DNA from: Candidatus Amarobacillus elongatus
GTDB taxonomy: Bacteria; Chloroflexota; Dehalococcoidia; Tepidiformales; Tepidiformaceae
Reading direction: 5' to 3'
DNA: 64,000 nt
NCBI GenBank assembly: GCA_016703545.1
Contig: JADJBX010000009.1
Location: 60,282-124,281, forward strand
Made by a program: the position numbers and the translations under genes. Each line of letters opens with the position of its first letter. Within the stretch, counting starts at the first letter, position 1. Shown here piece by piece: positions 62,173 through 64,000 of the stretch. A model generated the notes under the pieces. The model was not told where the DNA came from, ran no database searches, and saw only the letters and a program-made list of their open reading frames with translations.

Positions 62173-62609
62173 TGGCCGCGATGACGCAGGTCCAGCGCGA
62201 CGCCTTCCTACGCGAGGTGCGCATCGCCAAGCTCGCGACCCTTACCGCCACCGGCGCGCCCACCGCCGTCCCCGTCTGGTTCGAATGGGACGGGGAGAAG
62301 GCGCGCGTCTTCTCCTCGCGCGACGTCCAGAAAGTCCGCAACATCCGCCGCGATGGCCGCGTCGCGCTCACCGTCGAGGAGCCGGTGGGCGTGCCCGAGG
62401 CGTGGGTGACCATCGAAGGCACCGCGGAGGTGCTGGACCAGGGCGGCTTTGAACTCGCGTCCCGGCTCGCGCCGCTCTACTACGGCGAACCGAAGGCGGC
62501 CCAGACGCTCGCGAAATGGCGCAACGCCGGCGACGACTACTGGGTGCTGATCGAAATCACGCCCGTACGCATCCGCAGCTCCGCTCCTAACGGCGCGCGA
62601 CGCCACTGA
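62172..62609 (+). CDS. PPOX-class (pyridoxamine oxidase-fold) flavin/F420-binding protein
   Basis: A 145-residue split-barrel protein. VRIAKLATLTATGAPTAVPV, WFEWDGEKARVFSS, and KVRNIRRDGRVALTVEEP give the pattern of the F420/FMN-binding 'general stress protein 26' or Rv1155-like group. It ends YWVLIEITPVRIRSSAPNGARRH. Members reduce or oxidise small molecules or bind F420. It is coupled to the LLM enzyme upstream. The last 23 bases overlap the end of the opposing tilS gene. Confidence 0.87.
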   Translation: MAAMTQVQRDAFLREVRIAKLATLTATGAPTAVPVWFEWDGEKARVFSSRDVQKVRNIRRDGRVALTVEEPVGVPEAWVTIEGTAEVLDQGGFELASRLAPLYYGEPKAAQTLAKWRNAGDDYWVLIEITPVRIRSSAPNGARRH

Positions 62610-63818
62610 CGCGCACGTAGTAGGGTCCGCATCCTCCGAGGGGTCAGCTTCGAAGGTGCCGCCCGCGGTCAACACGGCGTGGACCGCGTGGCTGTCGGTG
62701 ATGGCGAGGGCGCCTAGCCGCTCCCACACCGGCACCTTCCCGTTGGCGAACACATCCGCCACCTTGCGGTCGATGCCGTGGTACGTCATCCGATCGCCGC
62801 TGACGAGGGGCCGAACGCGAAGGACGCCGCGCACGCGGTTCGCATCGACCGTCGTGAGGCTTGCCCCCCGCTGTGCCGCCAGCTCCGACGTCGAGACCTC
62901 GACACGCCACTGCCCCGCGAGCGTCGCGCCGGGCACGTTGAGCACCTTGGCGTCGAACGGTTCCGGTTCGAGCGGCGGCCCGATGCGCACCCGGCCGCAG
63001 GAGACCTGCAGCACGGCCTGCCCGAAGGCACCTCGCCGCTTCCACTGGCGAGAGACGCGGCGCGCGTTCTCCAGCCGCGTGCGGTTCACTTCCGGCTCCA
63101 GCTTCGAAAACGCCGCCTCCCGCTCGATGACCAGGGTCAACGCCTCCGCCTGCAGCGGCCGCAGCGCAGCCGGGCGTAGATGGCGCCGACCGGGCCGCGC
63201 GTGACCGGGCTGGCGCCTTTGCTGCGCGCTCGACTGTCCGCGAACACCTCGCGTGCGCTCGCGGCCAACCCGCGGAGCGCCGCGTCGACCGAGGGATTCT
63301 CGGCCCGGAGCGCGGGCAGCAGCGTCGCGCGAACCCGGTTCCGCGTCGCCAGGAGTGCTCCGCGTTGGAGGCATCGATGCGGGGCTCCACGCCGGCGGCC
63401 TCGCACATCGCCACCGTCTCCGCCCGCGAAGCGCCGAGGCCGCGACGCAGTCGGCCTGCTTTTCGGCCGCCACGAATCCGAGGAACTGGTACCGCATCAT
63501 CCGCGCCGTGTCTTCGATCGACCGCCGCTGCTGGCGCGCGACCGATCGCACGTCGCCTTCGCCCGTAAAGCACGGCACGTTGAGCCGCGCGCACAGGTCG
63601 CGCACGAACTCGAGGTCGGCGCGGGATTCAGGGCGGAGCTGGTGGTCGAAGTGGCACGCCTGCACCGTGAGGCCGAACCGTTCGCGCAGTTCGAGCAGGA
63701 CGAGCAGCAGCGCGACGGAGTCGGGGCCGCCCGAGACCGCGGCAAGCACGCCCCTGCTGTGGCGGAACATGCGCTCCTGGTCCGCAAGGCGGACGACACG
63801 GGAGGCCAGCGGCGTCAT
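62587..63818 (-). pseudogene. tilS: tRNA(Ile)-lysidine synthase TilS, several frameshifts and an internal gap
   Basis: TilS changes cytidine-34 of tRNA-Ile(CAU) to lysidine. The N-terminal PP-loop is intact from ATG 63818 (AAVSGGPDSVALLLVLLE, then ACHFDHQLRPESRADLEF). At about 63440 the frame shifts from QADCVA straight to GASRAETVAMCEAAGVEPR; the usual 40-50 residues between (with GHxxDDQAET) are absent. Further shifts occur near 63350 (NRVRATLLPALRAENPS) and 63185 (LQAEALTLVIEREAAF). A last shift near 62640 leads to the natural end PYYVRVSGVARR at 62587. The C-terminal domain has GDRMTYHGIDRKVADVFANG. The gene is normally essential, so assembly error is probable. Confidence 0.75.
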
Positions 63819-63821
63819 CGG

Positions 63822-64000
63822 CTAACGGGGGAACAGCCGCTGCCACCAGTCACCGGCGGCGGCGGTGCCCGCGGGCGCGGGCGGGCTCACGATGGCGAAG
63901 CCAATCTCGCCCTCGCGGGTGTATCCGAGTTGGCGGCGCGCTTCCTGCTCGACGTACGCATCGCTCGACACGTACTCCTTGACCGCCTGCAGATACCCCT
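63822..64000 (-). CDS. Septum formation initiator (FtsB/DivIC)-like protein, C-terminal part
   Basis: The gene runs off the window edge; 58 codons remain. VKEYVSSDAYVEQEARRQLGYTR (in two parts) followed by EGEIGFAIVSPPAP is the characteristic end of DivIC/FtsB-family proteins, just after the coiled coil. The tail ends WWQRLFPR. FtsB/DivIC is a bitopic division protein that links FtsQ and FtsL at the septum. It lies three bases before the tilS start, an arrangement (divIC then tilS) common in Gram-positive-type genomes. The membrane helix and coiled coil would be outside the window. Confidence 0.72.
   Translation of the reverse strand, partial: GYLQAVKEYVSSDAYVEQEARRQLGYTREGEIGFAIVSPPAPAGTAAAGDWWQRLFPR

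Noticed and set aside
1..64000. Prophage, transposase, integrase or CRISPR array
   Set aside because: No such gene, terminal repeat or repeat-spacer array was found on either strand; decay near 50 kb has no mobile-element mark.

Overview
The window is a 64 kb piece of a GC-rich bacterial chromosome, densely packed on both strands, with no insertion sequence, prophage or CRISPR array. A Chloroflexota (Dehalococcoidia/Tepidiforma-like) source is my best inference. It rests on the gene mix: many CaiB/BaiF CoA-transferases, LLM and PPOX enzymes of the F420 type, lipobox lipoproteins with low-complexity linkers, two ECF sigma systems, and LemA/HtpX. No rRNA or other firm phylogenetic marker is present, so the assignment is not proven.

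Layout. 1-7 kb: the end of a PBP1C-type penicillin-binding protein, coupled to a very large alpha-2-macroglobulin. 7-9.5 kb: a TetR-controlled FtsX-type ABC exporter. 9.6-13.5 kb: LemA-HtpX pair, a membrane endonuclease/phosphatase-type protein and moeA. 13.6-17.6 kb: a stand-alone Lrp ligand domain, a thioredoxin-NHL lipoprotein, DinB and a lipid kinase. 17.6-22.5 kb: ApbE, two small exported proteins, a ferric-reductase-like membrane protein and a probable anti-sigma/sigma pair, running into a second ECF sigma/RskA-type pair. 22.6-26.8 kb: HtrA protease, a BtuF-like protein, NagA, a cupredoxin lipoprotein and a zinc ribbon. 27-36 kb: two crotonases and three paired sets of family III CoA-transferase domains. 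36-47 kb: tRNA-Val, an orphan Wzt-type ATPase, a DUF4332 gene, alcohol dehydrogenase, two further CoA-transferases, SGNH and CAP proteins, Ffh and QueE. 47-64 kb: an adenylyltransferase, an AarF kinase, broken regulators, an SDR, a VWA protein, HDOD and CapA proteins, an LLM/PPOX/IMPase group, tilS and a DivIC/FtsB-like end.

The metabolic theme is activation and turnover of carboxylic acids as CoA thioesters: eight CaiB/BaiF domains, two crotonases, an alcohol dehydrogenase, an SDR and flavin-dependent oxidoreductases. The second theme is the cell envelope: PBP1C with macroglobulin, HtrA, CapA, lipoproteins, and a possible flavin/heme electron-transfer unit under its own sigma factor.

Two results stand out. 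First, each CoA-transferase pair at 28.7-36.1 kb joins one domain lacking the catalytic Asp (Gln or His instead) to one that keeps it, twice as a fusion and once as overlapping genes. Second, many genes have a TANNNT -10-like hexamer close upstream, in a few cases so close that leaderless mRNA is likely.

Caution: at least ten genes carry single-base indels or an in-frame stop, including tilS, which is normally essential. Several lie in short G/C runs. Much of this may be sequencing or assembly error and not true decay, so the 'pseudogene' label here means 'reading frame broken in this sequence'.
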